Shown here piece by piece: positions 17,001-25,842 of a stretch of DNA of 64,000 nucleotides. This DNA comes from Sulfurovum sp. (GTDB lineage: Bacteria > Campylobacterota > Campylobacteria > Campylobacterales > Sulfurovaceae), in the NCBI GenBank assembly GCA_027082955.1, contig JALWTA010000017.1:16951-80950 (forward strand), in the 5' to 3' direction. The translations under genes and the position numbers were made by a program. How positions within the stretch are numbered: position 1 is the first letter of the stretch; every line of letters starts with the position of its first letter. The notes beneath the pieces are model-generated. The model did not search any database, was not told where the DNA came from, and saw nothing but the letters and a program-made list of their open reading frames with translations.

Positions 17001-17023
17001 GGTGCGTGGGCTACGCACCCTAC
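17001..17023 (-). repeat. REP-like hairpin 3 (inverted partner of hairpin 2)
   Basis: GGTGCGT-GGGCT-ACGCACC followed by CTAC, that is, the GTAG head in the opposite orientation. With hairpin 2 it makes an inverted pair in the convergent gap between tilS and xerH. Confidence 0.8.
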
Positions 17024-17028
17024 AGTTT

Positions 17029-17056
17029 CTCAGCGCTCAACACTCAACGCTCATCG
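17029..17056 (+). repeat. Heptamer array F (CTCAACG x4) at the xerH stop
   Basis: CTCAGCG, CTCAACA, CTCAACG, CTCATCG, total 28 bp. On the minus strand it encodes the last four residues of XerH (SDER) and its TGA stop. Same class as arrays A and C. Confidence 0.88.
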
Positions 17057-17892
17057 CTTCCTTTAGCCAACGGATGCGCCTTCATATACTCCTGCATCTT
17101 CTTCACACTTCCAAGCTTGGTATAAACTTGTGTCGTTGCCATTGTTTCATGCCCAAGCAGCTCACTCACATCAGCAATGCGCGCACCGTGGTTGAGCAGA
17201 TGGGTAGCAAAGGAGTGGCGCAGTTGGTGCGGGGTGGCTTTAATGCCGTGTGTCTTGAAACATTTTGTCAGTTTATAACGCAACTGCGCGGCATTGAGCG
17301 GCGCATTCCCTTTTTCAAAGAGATACGTTTTGGGCACTGCCTGTGCGAGATAGACTTGCAAAAGATCCCGAAGAGAAGGAAGCAATGGCAATTGACGCAC
17401 TTTATTCCCTTTTCCGTGTATCTCGACCCAGCCGTTTTTGATATCGGAAAGTTTCAGTGTGCTAAGTTCCGATATACGCAACCCAAGCCCATAAAGCATT
17501 GAAATCAGCAACTGCTCCTCAATAGTTGCATCGGAAAGCACCTCATCAATGTAGGTCTCTTCTATAGGTTTGGGAAGGTTTTGGGGTACTTTGATGGACT
17601 CATCGGAGACCACACGTACCGACAGATGGCACTGATCTTCGAGATATTTGACAAAAGAACGCACCGCAGAGAGCTTCTTGACAATGGTCTTTTTGCTGTT
17701 TTTGACAATCTTGAAACGAAAAGGGGTCAGATCAAGTACCCATCCTCCCTCCTCTTCATAAAAAGAGGCAGAGGCTACCATCTGCCCAAGTGCAATCTCA
17801 TACGTCTCTACCGTTGCCTCCGAATACCCCCGCACATCCAGCAGATACGCCAAAAAATCATCTATCTGTTCCTTGATCTCTTCACTCTTCAC
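17044..17892 (-). CDS. xerH: Tyrosine recombinase XerH
   Basis: A 282-residue tyrosine recombinase. The N-terminal core-binding domain covers about residues 1-95; the catalytic domain has R139 (LGLRISEL), H222 and R225 (PHQLRHSFATH), H248 (LLGHETM) and nucleophile Y257. XerH acts alone at difH to resolve chromosome dimers in Campylobacterota. The GTG start lies in the third of four heptamer units (array G) and the stop lies in array F, so the gene is bracketed by repeat arrays. It follows the DUF374 gene on the same strand with only repeat sequence between them. Confidence 0.92.
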   Translation of the reverse strand: MKSEEIKEQIDDFLAYLLDVRGYSEATVETYEIALGQMVASASFYEEEGGWVLDLTPFRFKIVKNSKKTIVKKLSAVRSFVKYLEDQCHLSVRVVSDESIKVPQNLPKPIEETYIDEVLSDATIEEQLLISMLYGLGLRISELSTLKLSDIKNGWVEIHGKGNKVRQLPLLPSLRDLLQVYLAQAVPKTYLFEKGNAPLNAAQLRYKLTKCFKTHGIKATPHQLRHSFATHLLNHGARIADVSELLGHETMATTQVYTKLGSVKKMQEYMKAHPLAKGSDER

Positions 17893-17906
17893 TCTTCACT
17901 CTTCAC
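17879..17906 (+). repeat. Heptamer array G (TCTTCAC x4) at the xerH start
   Basis: Four perfect TCTTCAC units; on the coding strand, GTGAAGA x4. The first unit begins at the last base of the upstream TAG stop. Each unit offers a GTG and an AAGAG ribosome-site-like stretch, and only the GTG of the penultimate unit is open into xerH; earlier GTGs end after five codons. Confidence 0.92.
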
Positions 17907-18532
17907 TACATAAGCGTGTGTTCAAGCATCTTCTCTCTGAGGTATGCTCTTGCTTCATCAATCTCCATTCCCTCTACCGAAACGATCTTGATATAAAAAT
18001 CAAGTGTAGCAAAAGGTTTTGGGATCACAAACGCATCCCAACTGCCAAGCTTCCAGTATGAAGAAGGGATATAATTAACCGCCATAATAGGGGCATTGGC
18101 TTTCATCGCAAGTGCAAGAGCACCCTGACTGATCTCATGTCTTGGACCTCTGGGACCATCGGGAGTGACCAGCAGATCATCTCCCTTTTTGAGTGCACGA
18201 AAGGCTTCGAGCAGTACCTGCTTGGCGCCCTTACTGCTTGATCCACGCAGTGGCACAATATGGAAAAACCCAAGTATCCGTGCAATAATCTCTCCATCAA
18301 AATGGCGGGAGATAATCCCGGAGGCTGCCTGTGTACGATGCAGGTGACGATATGCCTGCGGAGAGCAGAGCAGTTCACCATGCCAGCAGACAACAATATG
18401 CTGTTTTTGAGTAACGGTACCCTCGATATGAAAATGTTTTTTTGACGTGTACCAGTAAAAACGCATCAGCATATAGCCAAGCGGCGGTAAAACAACCGCT
18501 CCAATACGCCGAAACAAAAGTTTTTTGTTCAT
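17906..18532 (-). CDS. DUF374 lysophospholipid acyltransferase-like protein
   Basis: A 208-residue protein with an N-terminal hydrophobic stretch (about residues 8-28) and the acyltransferase-like blocks [20 protein letters not shown] and [16 protein letters not shown] that define DUF374. In this family the HX4D box is replaced by related His/Asp motifs. A role in lipid A or phospholipid acylation is usually inferred for the family; not proven. Its ATG overlaps the miaB stop by 4 bases (ATGA). The stop runs into the heptamer array before xerH. Confidence 0.88.
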   Translation of the reverse strand: MNKKLLFRRIGAVVLPPLGYMLMRFYWYTSKKHFHIEGTVTQKQHIVVCWHGELLCSPQAYRHLHRTQAASGIISRHFDGEIIARILGFFHIVPLRGSSSKGAKQVLLEAFRALKKGDDLLVTPDGPRGPRHEISQGALALAMKANAPIMAVNYIPSSYWKLGSWDAFVIPKPFATLDFYIKIVSVEGMEIDEARAYLREKMLEHTLM

Positions 18533-19833
18533 CCTGAAACCACAACGCCGTCAAGCGCTCCCCGGGAGGTCTTCACGATCTTCACATCCACGATCTTCCC
18601 AAGCAGCTCTTCGCTTCCCTCGACAAAGACCAGTTTACCGTCATCGCTGCGTCCTGCCACTCGGTTACCCGGCTTAAGCTCATCGAAATAGACCTGATGT
18701 ATCTTGCCAAGCTGTGCATCCATCACCTCATCGAGTATCTCGGTATGGCGTTGCTGCAGCCGTGTCAGACGTGCAGATGCCACAGCATCATCTACCTGAT
18801 CTGTATAGCTTGCCGCCTCTGTGTGCGGACGTGGAGAGTATTTGAATGAAAAGAGCTGCTCAAAGCGTACTTTTTCAAGCACATCCATCGTATCTTCAAA
18901 GTCTGCATCACTCTCTCCCGGGAAACCGACAATAATGTCTGTAGAGATGGTCGCTTCAGGGCAGAGTGTGCGTATCTTTTCACAGCGGTTGAGGAACCAC
19001 TCTTTGGTATACCCCCGCTTCATCCGCTTCAACAGTTCTGTAGAACCACTCTGAAGCGGCACATGGATCTGCTTGCATATTTTGGGGTTGGAAGCGAACT
19101 CCTCCAAAAATGCATCATCCATATGGAGCGGATGCGGGGAGGTAAAGCGTATGCGCTCAAGCCCTTCTATCTGCGATATTTTACGCAGCAGTCCAGTAAA
19201 GTCAATCTTCTCCTCTGTTGCCCCGAAACGTCTGCCGTAATTGTTGACATTCTGTCCCAGCAGCATTACCTCTTTGGCACCGGTAGCAACCGCCTTGGTA
19301 ATCTCCTGCACCAACAGATCGCTTGGAATGGAGATCTCATCCCCTCTGGTATGCGGAACAATGCAGAAGGTACAGGACTTGTCACACCCTATAGAGATGT
19401 TGACCATGGCTTTGAAAGGGTTGCTTCTAAACTCCCCAAAGGCATAGGTGCTCTCATCGTAGTCCGTACTTACTTCAACCGCATGTTTTTTCTCTACCAC
19501 TTTGGTGATTTTGGAGACATTTCTCGCACCCAGCACAAAATCGACAGAAGGAGCGCGTTTGATGATCTCTTCACCAAGGTGGCTTGCCGTACAGCCAGCC
19601 ACACCAATCTTTGCTCCGGGCTTTTTCTTTTTGTTGAAAACTCCTATTTCAGAGAAGAGCTTAGCCACCGGCTTTTCTCGTACGGAGCAGGTGTTGATGA
19701 TGATCAGATCCGCCTCTTCCATATGCTCAGTAAGCTCATACGCCTCCTTGGTGCTCAATTCGGCAATCATATGTTCTGTATCACGTACGTTCATCGCACA
19801 GCCAAGGGTTTCGATAAATAGTTTTTTGCTCAT
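18529..19833 (-). CDS. miaB: tRNA-2-methylthio-N6-isopentenyladenosine synthase
   Basis: A 434-residue radical-SAM methylthiotransferase modifying A37 of tRNAs reading UNN codons; it acts on the product of MiaA, whose gene lies at 32.2 kb. The start [20 protein letters not shown] is diagnostic. Cys12, Cys49 and Cys81 bind the auxiliary cluster; C150, C154 and C157 (CDKSCTFC) bind the SAM cluster; a TRAM domain ends the protein. Confidence 0.97.
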   Translation of the reverse strand: MSKKLFIETLGCAMNVRDTEHMIAELSTKEAYELTEHMEEADLIIINTCSVREKPVAKLFSEIGVFNKKKKPGAKIGVAGCTASHLGEEIIKRAPSVDFVLGARNVSKITKVVEKKHAVEVSTDYDESTYAFGEFRSNPFKAMVNISIGCDKSCTFCIVPHTRGDEISIPSDLLVQEITKAVATGAKEVMLLGQNVNNYGRRFGATEEKIDFTGLLRKISQIEGLERIRFTSPHPLHMDDAFLEEFASNPKICKQIHVPLQSGSTELLKRMKRGYTKEWFLNRCEKIRTLCPEATISTDIIVGFPGESDADFEDTMDVLEKVRFEQLFSFKYSPRPHTEAASYTDQVDDAVASARLTRLQQRHTEILDEVMDAQLGKIHQVYFDELKPGNRVAGRSDDGKLVFVEGSEELLGKIVDVKIVKTSRGALDGVVVSG

Positions 19834-19912
19834 GGTATCAGCTCTGTTTCATTTGGTATATTTTGGGGTATTGTAGAAAATGCGGAGAAAGAGAAAATGT
19901 GCAGTCGCTGCA

Positions 19913-19925
19913 GTGCATTATGCAC
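19913..19925. other. Small hairpin after the HP0268-like gene
   Basis: GTGCA-TTA-TGCAC, a perfect 5-bp stem 6 bases beyond the stop of the minus-strand HP0268-like gene. There is no T-run after it, so a terminator role is doubtful. Confidence 0.35.
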
Positions 19926-19930
19926 CAGCC

Positions 19931-20170
19931 TTATGCGATAATATGCACTTCATAGATATATTCATTGTCATCCAGTCCGTATTTGACCTCTCGCATATAG
20001 ACAGAGTAACCTTTTTCCTCAAAATACTCAATCATCTCTTTCAGCTCTTTATGGGAGTTGTCTTTGTCAAAATAGAATATAGATCTGTTCGCTAGTTCCT
20101 CTTCAAGTTTTTTCAACTCAATGGTTTTCGGTCTTGCTTTCATGGTGGTTCTAGCCAGTTTCAGTTTCAT
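19931..20170 (-). CDS. HP0268-family protein (putative nicking endonuclease)
   Basis: A 79-residue basic/acidic protein matching the Helicobacter pylori HP0268 family from end to end (MKLKLARTT..., SIFYFDKDNSHKEL, C-terminal YEVHIIA). HP0268 has been described as a small nuclease with nicking activity; whether that holds here is unknown. The family is a marker of Campylobacterota. It is divergent from nusA. Confidence 0.88.
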   Translation of the reverse strand: MKLKLARTTMKARPKTIELKKLEEELANRSIFYFDKDNSHKELKEMIEYFEEKGYSVYMREVKYGLDDNEYIYEVHIIA

Positions 20171-20212
20171 CTATAATTCCTTTAAATATTTCTTAGGTAC
20201 ACTTAATGATAG

Positions 20213-20218
20213 ATTATA
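20213..20218 (-). promoter_or_regulatory. -10 box for the HP0268-like gene
   Basis: TATAAT on the minus strand, 43 bases before the start codon. It is back-to-back with the nusA promoter. Confidence 0.45.
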
Positions 20219-20223
20219 CTTTA

Positions 20224-20252
20224 TTTTGAGTAAAGGTTTGATTAGATATAAT
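20224..20252 (+). promoter_or_regulatory. Promoter for nusA
   Basis: TTTTGA (20224-20229), a 17-base spacer, and TATAAT (20247-20252). The leader to the GTG is about 90 bases. Confidence 0.5.
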
Positions 20253-20347
20253 TTTGCACTTCCAAAACAGACCCTCCCAGACGTTCTTAACACTGTTTTG
20301 TTACCTCTAGTAGCGGTAAAGTTTTGAAATTCACACAAGGAAGAAGC

Positions 20348-21478
20348 GTGGAAAAAATAGTAGATATTATTGAAGCAATCGCGCATGAAAAAAACATCTC
20401 CAGAGAAAATGCCATTGAGGCATTCAAAGAGGCTCTGATAAACACAGCAAAAAAGCTGACAAGTCAGACATCAACATTTGAAGCACTCATTGACAATGAT
20501 ACAAAGACCTATGCTATCAATAAAGTGATTACTGTTGTTGCTGATGATGACGAAAAACTGGAAGAGGCGCCTGACAGCTACATGCCTCTTAGTGAAGCAA
20601 AAGAGTTTGATCCATCTCTGGAGATCGGTGACCAGCTCAAAGAGGAGTTCCAACTGGAGGACTATGGACGTACTGCATCTGCCAATCTTTTCAGAGAATT
20701 GGAGTACCATGTTCAAAGACGCATTGAACAGGATCTATTTGAAAAATACCGCGAAAAGGTCGGTACTGTCATGCTAGGTACTGTCAACCGCATTGACAAC
20801 GATGATAACACACATGTAGAGATTGGTGAGCTCAAAGGTATCCTGACTCGAAGAAATCGTATCAAGGGCGAAAGTTTCAAGCGAGGAGATACTATTCGTG
20901 CTCTACTGCGTTATGTCAGTGTCGATCCACAACACGGACTCTTTTTGGAGCTGACACGCACCTCTCCAAAATTTCTTGAAGCCCTGATGGCAAACGAAGT
21001 TCCTGAAATTGCGGATGGAGTCGTCGAAATTGTTGCTGCAGCAAGAATTCCCGGAGAAAGAGCAAAAATTGCACTTAAAACGGAACAGATGAACGTTGAT
21101 CCTATTGGTGCTGCTGTCGGTGTCAAGGGGGTTCGAATCAATGCGGTCAGCGAAGAACTCAACGGTGAAAACATTGACTGTATTGAATATTCCCCTATCC
21201 CGGAAATTTTTATTACACGGGCACTCTCTCCTGCCATCACGCAAAACATTCGTGTCGATGCTGACGCAAAAAAAGCCGTCATTGACATCACAGGAGACCA
21301 AAAAGCAAAAGCCATAGGGAAAAGCGGGATCAACATCCGTCTTGCTTCCATGCTGACAGGCTATGATATTGAGCTAAATGAGGTAGAGGGAATTACAGAA
21401 AGACAATCAGATAATACACTTCAGGGTGAAACAGTAAAAACAACCGACACTTCCGCACTTGAAAATCTCTTTAAGTAA
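20348..21478 (+). CDS. nusA: Transcription termination/antitermination protein NusA
   Basis: A 376-residue RNA-polymerase-binding factor. The N-terminal domain (about 1-120) is followed by an S1 domain (about 125-195, GTVNRIDNDDNTHVEIG) and two KH domains (about 205-345, including GVKGVRINAVSEELNGENID and AIGKSGINIRLA). It lacks the C-terminal acidic repeats of E. coli NusA, as is usual in this phylum. The frame is open 8 codons further upstream, but GTG at 20348 has AAGGAAG at the right distance and gives the family start MEKIVDIIEAIAHEKN. Confidence 0.95.
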   Translation: MEKIVDIIEAIAHEKNISRENAIEAFKEALINTAKKLTSQTSTFEALIDNDTKTYAINKVITVVADDDEKLEEAPDSYMPLSEAKEFDPSLEIGDQLKEEFQLEDYGRTASANLFRELEYHVQRRIEQDLFEKYREKVGTVMLGTVNRIDNDDNTHVEIGELKGILTRRNRIKGESFKRGDTIRALLRYVSVDPQHGLFLELTRTSPKFLEALMANEVPEIADGVVEIVAAARIPGERAKIALKTEQMNVDPIGAAVGVKGVRINAVSEELNGENIDCIEYSPIPEIFITRALSPAITQNIRVDADAKKAVIDITGDQKAKAIGKSGINIRLASMLTGYDIELNEVEGITERQSDNTLQGETVKTTDTSALENLFK

Positions 21479-21498
21479 GCATGTCGCTTCTCTTTCCC

Positions 21499-21525
21499 GT
21501 GCTTTAGCACTCCGTTTATCGGAGT
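21499..21525. terminator. Overlapping hairpins between convergent nusA and tpiA
   Basis: GTGC-TTTA-GCAC (21499-21510) overlaps ACTCCG-TTTAT-CGGAGT (21509-21525). Only one can form at a time. No T-run follows, but their place between convergent genes suits a bidirectional transcription stop. Confidence 0.4.
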
Positions 21526-21552
21526 AGCGGTAGAACATACTTTCAACTTGGC

Positions 21553-22248
21553 TTATGCCCGATGTAAGATCATGGACGCAAATACTTCCGGATCTAATGA
21601 AGCTGAACCTACCAAAACACCGTCAACATTATCGGTCTCTACGATCTGAGCGATATTTGCAGGATTAACCGAACCGCCATACAAAAGAGGTACATCCACT
21701 GCTTTTCTAAGCATAGCATGTGTTGCAGCGATCTCTTCAGGATGGGCAGAACGTCCTGTGCCAATCGCCCAGATCGGCTCATAGGCGACTATCAGCTTTT
21801 CATAAGAGAGATCAATCCCTTCAAACTCTGCGAGCAGATAGGAACGCACTGCCTCTTCACCTGCTTCGCGTACCTCAAGAGGCTCACCGATACAATAGAT
21901 AATCTCAAATCCTTTTGCCCTGAAAAAAGCAAACTTCCGGGCAATTTCCTCTTGTGATTCATGCAGAAATATACGTCGTTCGCTATGCCCTATCAAAATG
22001 GTACGTATACCAAACTCTTCAAGCTGTTCAAGTCCTATTTCTCCAGTATATGCACCTTTCTCTGCAGGATACGCATTCTGCACCCCTTGCGTAAACAGTC
22101 CCGCGTACTCTCCTAAAGCCGTTGCCGGGGGGAAGATATAGACTTGATCATCGGGAGCTTTCTCTGACAAGCGTTCATTGAGCACAGAGAGGTACTGCTC
22201 TGTACTACGACGGGTATGGTTGGTTTTAAAGTTCGCTGCATAGATCAT
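21553..22248 (-). CDS. tpiA: Triosephosphate isomerase
   Basis: A 231-residue TIM barrel interconverting DHAP and glyceraldehyde-3-phosphate. Catalytic Lys is in ANFKTN, His in IGHSERR and Glu in AYEPIWAIGTG; GGSVNP and GVLVGSASL bind phosphate. The frame extends to a TTG at 22272, but the ATG at 22248 gives MIYAANFKTN, the normal start, with AAGG upstream, so it overlaps nothing essential in pgk. Last gene of gap-pgk-tpiA. Confidence 0.96.
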   Translation of the reverse strand: MIYAANFKTNHTRRSTEQYLSVLNERLSEKAPDDQVYIFPPATALGEYAGLFTQGVQNAYPAEKGAYTGEIGLEQLEEFGIRTILIGHSERRIFLHESQEEIARKFAFFRAKGFEIIYCIGEPLEVREAGEEAVRSYLLAEFEGIDLSYEKLIVAYEPIWAIGTGRSAHPEEIAATHAMLRKAVDVPLLYGGSVNPANIAQIVETDNVDGVLVGSASLDPEVFASMILHRA

Positions 22249-22252
22249 TGCA

Positions 22253-23449
22253 TTAAGCCTTAAGCGCTTCAATACCCGGCAGTTTCTTGCCTTCGATCAG
22301 ATTCAAGCTTGCACCTCCACCGGTACTGACAAAGGTCATTTCATCGACATCGCCGGCACGCTGTGCAACATCAGCCGTATCTCCTCCGCCGACAATCGTT
22401 GTCGCATGGGTTTCGGCAATATAATGAGACATCATCATGCTCCCTTTAGCATATTTATCCATCTCATACACGCCCATTGGACCATTCCAAATAATTGTCT
22501 GCGCATCATTAAGCACTTCTCTAAAGAGTCTGCTCGATGCCGGACCGATATCCAACCCCATCCATCCTTTGGGAATCTCCTGAGTCGGCAAATACTTGGC
22601 AATGCCGCTTTCGCTAAATTCAGACGCACATACAACATCGACAGGCAGATAAAATTTCACTCCCTCTTTTCGCGCCTTTATCATCACGGTGCGTGCTTCA
22701 TCCAGCAAGTCGTCTTCAACAAGAGAATTGCCTACTTCAAAGCCCTGTGCTTTAAGGAACGTAAATGCCATACCGCCGCCGATGATAATTTTATCAACCT
22801 TATCGAGCAACTGCCTAAGCGCTTCAAGTTTGCCTGATACTTTTGAACCGCCTACCACTGCAACAAACGGACGTACTGGGTCTTCAAGTGTTTTTTCGAA
22901 AAACTTCACCTCTTTGGCAAGCAGGAAACCTGCGGCTTTATGCTCTTTGTCATATAGCCGTGCCATCGCATCAATAGAAGCATGCGCTCTATGGCAGGCG
23001 CCGAATGCATCGTTAATATAGACATCTGCCATACTTGCCAACGCTTTGGCAAATGCCATGTCATTTTTAGTCTCTCCTGCTTCATAACGCAGATTTTCCA
23101 GTACCAATACTTCGCCACCCTGAAGTGCAGCAGCTTTGGCTTGTGCATCCGGTCCTACCACATCACTTGCCAGTTGAATATCATCAGCGATCTTGAGTAA
23201 TCTGGTCAATCGTCTGACTACTGGTGCCAGAGAATACTTCTCTTCGTATTTTCCCGGTTCCGGGCGTTCATAGTGCGAACCAAGAATCACTTTACAGTCA
23301 CGGTCGATACAGTAGCGTATGGTAGGCAGTGCTTCGCGAATACGTCTGTCATCGGTAATATTGCCGTCTTCATCTTTGGGTACATTGAAATCACAACGGA
23401 TAAAGACACGTTTCCCTTCTATCTGTATATCTTTGATTGTCCTCATCAT
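22253..23449 (-). CDS. pgk: Phosphoglycerate kinase
   Basis: A 398-residue two-domain kinase (1,3-bisphosphoglycerate plus ADP to 3-phosphoglycerate plus ATP, reversible). RCDFNVP near residue 20, the GSHYERP substrate loop, [19 protein letters not shown] and the C-terminal VGGGDTADV are seen. AAGG lies 6 bases before the ATG. It lies between gap and tpiA on the same strand and is probably co-transcribed. Confidence 0.97.
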   Translation of the reverse strand: MMRTIKDIQIEGKRVFIRCDFNVPKDEDGNITDDRRIREALPTIRYCIDRDCKVILGSHYERPEPGKYEEKYSLAPVVRRLTRLLKIADDIQLASDVVGPDAQAKAAALQGGEVLVLENLRYEAGETKNDMAFAKALASMADVYINDAFGACHRAHASIDAMARLYDKEHKAAGFLLAKEVKFFEKTLEDPVRPFVAVVGGSKVSGKLEALRQLLDKVDKIIIGGGMAFTFLKAQGFEVGNSLVEDDLLDEARTVMIKARKEGVKFYLPVDVVCASEFSESGIAKYLPTQEIPKGWMGLDIGPASSRLFREVLNDAQTIIWNGPMGVYEMDKYAKGSMMMSHYIAETHATTIVGGGDTADVAQRAGDVDEMTFVSTGGGASLNLIEGKKLPGIEALKA

Positions 23450-23456
23450 CGCTGCC

Positions 23457-24452
23457 TTACTTCTTGCTCACATGAACTGCCATATCTACCAAGCGGCAGG
23501 AGTATCCCCATTCATTGTCATACCATGAAAGCACTTTTACCATCTTCTCTCCTATCACCTGAATGGTATCGAGCGGTACGACGGTACTGAGTGACTCTCC
23601 AACAAAATCCTGTGATACACGGTACTCCTCATCTACGCCGAGAATCCCTTTGTGGGTTCCCTCTGCTGCCATCTTGAATGCCGCTTTGACTACCTCTTCG
23701 GTCACGCTTTGCTTCAGTGTCACGGTCAGGTCAACCATGGAGACATCTGCTGTCGGTACACGCACCGCCTGCCCATTGAGTTTGCCGGCAAGACTTGGCA
23801 GAACTTTAGAGATCGCTTTCGCCGCTCCGGTACTTGTCGGTACAAGGTTTGTCGCACCTGCTCGCCCTTTGCGAGGATCTTTTTTATGCTTCGCATCCAA
23901 AATAGGCTGAGAAGAGGTGTAGGAGTGGATCGTTGTCATCAGTCCATGTTCAATGCCAAAGGCATCATCCAACACTTTCGCCACCGGTGCCAGACCATTG
24001 GTGGTACATGAGGCATTGGAGACGATCGGTTCACCTGCATAGCTGTCGGCATTGGCACCGATGACAAAGGTTGGCGTGTCATCTTTTGCCGGTGCAGAAA
24101 ATACCACTTTTTTAATACCGTTCTCCAGATAGGGCTGCACACTCTCCTGCGTCAGGAATGCACCGGTACACTCCAGTACCAATTCAGCACCATAGTCGGC
24201 AAAGTTGAGTTTTGCCGGATCACGTTCTGAAAGGATCTTCGCTTTGTCGCTGCCAAGATAGAGATATCCGTCACTTACCCTTGCATCTTTTCGTGTACCG
24301 TGTACGGAGTCATACTTGACATTGTACTCGATCATCTCGGGGGCACCGCTGGCATTGACCGCAACCAGTTCAATATCGTCTCTGTCGGCGATAATACGCG
24401 CTACACATCTTCCGATTCTGCCTAATCCGTTAATTGCTACTTTTACAGCCAT
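23457..24452 (-). CDS. gap: Glyceraldehyde-3-phosphate dehydrogenase, GapB-like cofactor site
   Basis: A 331-residue dehydrogenase. INGLGRIGR (residues 7-15) binds the cofactor, C149 in [12 protein letters not shown] is the nucleophile, and the C-terminal WYDNEWGYS block is intact. After the second strand it reads [10 protein letters not shown]: the Asp that selects NAD in glycolytic GapA is Ala34, followed by Ser35, as in the NADP-using GapB of Bacillus. NADP use in the gluconeogenic/biosynthetic direction is therefore inferred. ATG 24452 with AAAGG upstream is preferred over TTG 24458. Confidence 0.96.
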   Translation of the reverse strand: MAVKVAINGLGRIGRCVARIIADRDDIELVAVNASGAPEMIEYNVKYDSVHGTRKDARVSDGYLYLGSDKAKILSERDPAKLNFADYGAELVLECTGAFLTQESVQPYLENGIKKVVFSAPAKDDTPTFVIGANADSYAGEPIVSNASCTTNGLAPVAKVLDDAFGIEHGLMTTIHSYTSSQPILDAKHKKDPRKGRAGATNLVPTSTGAAKAISKVLPSLAGKLNGQAVRVPTADVSMVDLTVTLKQSVTEEVVKAAFKMAAEGTHKGILGVDEEYRVSQDFVGESLSTVVPLDTIQVIGEKMVKVLSWYDNEWGYSCRLVDMAVHVSKK

Positions 24453-24507
24453 ACTCAACCTTTATTGTGCTAAAATTGCGTAATTTTACAGTAAATGAGG
24501 TTAGCAT

Positions 24508-25074
24508 TTGGTTAATAGCCCGGCGCGCAAAGCCGCCATATTCGGGGGCAGTTTCGACCCGCCCCATACCGGACATCAGCAGATCGTACAGACGGCACTC
24601 TCTACACTGGATATCGATACGCTGATCGTACTGCCAGCTTATCTCAATCCGTTCAAATCCTCCTGTCTTGCTGATGCTTCGCAACGGCTTGCATGGTGTC
24701 AACAGCTTTTCGGTAACATCCCCGGTGTGCTTGTCAGCGATTTTGAGATACGGCAGGGTAGAAGTGTCACCACAGCAGAGAGCCTCAGACATTTTCAACA
24801 AGCATGGAATGTCCGTTATCTTGTCATTGGGGCTGACAACCTGTCAACATTGACACAGTGGCATGACTTTGCATGGCTCAACAGCCAGATCACATGGGCG
24901 GTAGCAACCCGTCCGGGCTTTGCTCTACAGACTAAGATGCTGCGCTCCTGGGTTACACTGGAAGTGGATGTGTCCGTAAGCTCCTCAGAGATACGCTGTA
25001 AAAAAGATGTCAGCCATGTTGACACAACCATTGAACATGAAGTCAAAAAGATACTAAAAGGAAACCATACATGA
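24508..25074 (+). CDS. nadD: Nicotinate-nucleotide adenylyltransferase
   Basis: A 188-residue enzyme making deamido-NAD from nicotinate mononucleotide and ATP. AIFGGSFDPPHTGHQQIV near the N terminus is the nucleotidyltransferase signature, and VSSSEIRCK near the C terminus is the second (SxTxIR-type) motif. The start is a TTG with GAGG 7 bases upstream; no in-frame ATG lies before the first motif. It is divergent from gap and overlaps rsfS by 4 bases. Confidence 0.93.
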   Translation: MVNSPARKAAIFGGSFDPPHTGHQQIVQTALSTLDIDTLIVLPAYLNPFKSSCLADASQRLAWCQQLFGNIPGVLVSDFEIRQGRSVTTAESLRHFQQAWNVRYLVIGADNLSTLTQWHDFAWLNSQITWAVATRPGFALQTKMLRSWVTLEVDVSVSSSEIRCKKDVSHVDTTIEHEVKKILKGNHT

Positions 25075-25415
25075 CTATTGATGAAAGAATTGACCAGATC
25101 GTAGCGGTACTCGATGAAAAAAAAGCAGAAGAGATAGAGGTATTTAACCTCGATGATGCCGACTATATCGCTGACCGTGTGGTCATTGCCAATTCACTGA
25201 ACCCCAAACATACACAGGCACTTTTCGATCAACTCAAAGAGGCACTCAAACCCAAAGGGGAGACCTTTCTCCATGCCGATACCAGTGATGAGTGGGTCGT
25301 TGCAGATCTTGGGGACATTCTGATACACATCATGATTCCGGAGTACCGCCAGCGTTATAGTCTCGAAGCGTTTTTGAGTGAACTCATCGCCAACCAGCGT
25401 CAATCTAAGCAATAA
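25071..25415 (+). CDS. rsfS: Ribosomal silencing factor RsfS
   Basis: A 114-residue protein that binds ribosomal protein L14 and blocks joining of the ribosomal subunits in starvation. The family blocks ADYIADRVVIANS, DEWVVADLGDILIHIM and EYRQRYSLEAFL are present. ATGA overlap with nadD, a gene pair common in bacteria. Confidence 0.96.
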   Translation: MTIDERIDQIVAVLDEKKAEEIEVFNLDDADYIADRVVIANSLNPKHTQALFDQLKEALKPKGETFLHADTSDEWVVADLGDILIHIMIPEYRQRYSLEAFLSELIANQRQSKQ

Positions 25416-25426
25416 ATACACCCATT

Positions 25427-25452
25427 GTAGGGTGTTGTCCCCTGACAACACC
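25427..25452 (+). repeat. REP-like hairpin 4
   Basis: GTAG then GGTGTTGTC and GACAACACC around a 4-base CCCT loop: a perfect 9-bp stem. It is the same family as the elements near 16.8-17.0 kb and again lies between convergent genes (rsfS and the membrane-protein gene). Confidence 0.82.
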
Positions 25453-25490
25453 AATCGTTATGAGCCAATCATCTCATTACAGGATATACG

Positions 25491-25832
25491 TTAAAACAGC
25501 GACCCCCAGACATCCTCATAACGTGATCCCTCTATCAATGAGAGGGCAATAAAAAGCACAATCGTTATAACCGGAGAGAAGATCAGCCACCACACATACC
25601 TTCCCCGAAACATATAATAAAGCAGTCCCAGCCATGCAAAGACGATCAATACGATATGTGCCAGAAAGAGAGGGATGATCGGACGTGTAATGTTTCCCAT
25701 GATCCCAAGCGATATAAGAAAAATAAAGCTGCCAAGCGAAACCAATAGCTGTTTGCTGTTACGGTTACGCCAATAGCGTAAAAAGATCAAGCCAAAGGTC
25801 AGCAAAATCGCAAGAATCAGCAGCGCTTTCAT
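25491..25832 (-). CDS. Small membrane protein of unknown function
   Basis: A 113-residue hydrophobic protein with about four predicted membrane helices (roughly residues 2-18, 29-46, 53-77 and 85-102), starting MKALLILAILLTFG. ATG 25832 has GAGGTGA just upstream and is preferred over the TTG at 25856, which would overlap the argS end further. It overlaps no catalytic motif known to me; not recognised. It follows argS on the same strand, overlapping only at the leader. Confidence 0.7.
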   Translation of the reverse strand: MKALLILAILLTFGLIFLRYWRNRNSKQLLVSLGSFIFLISLGIMGNITRPIIPLFLAHIVLIVFAWLGLLYYMFRGRYVWWLIFSPVITIVLFIALSLIEGSRYEDVWGSLF

Positions 25833-25842
25833 AAAATCACCT

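Noticed and set aside
16841..17043. Small frames between tilS and xerH
   Set aside because: The region is explained by REP-like hairpins and array F; the frames have no start signals.
12414..17906. CRISPR array
   Set aside because: The repeats are 7 bp, directly tandem with no spacers, and no cas gene is present.
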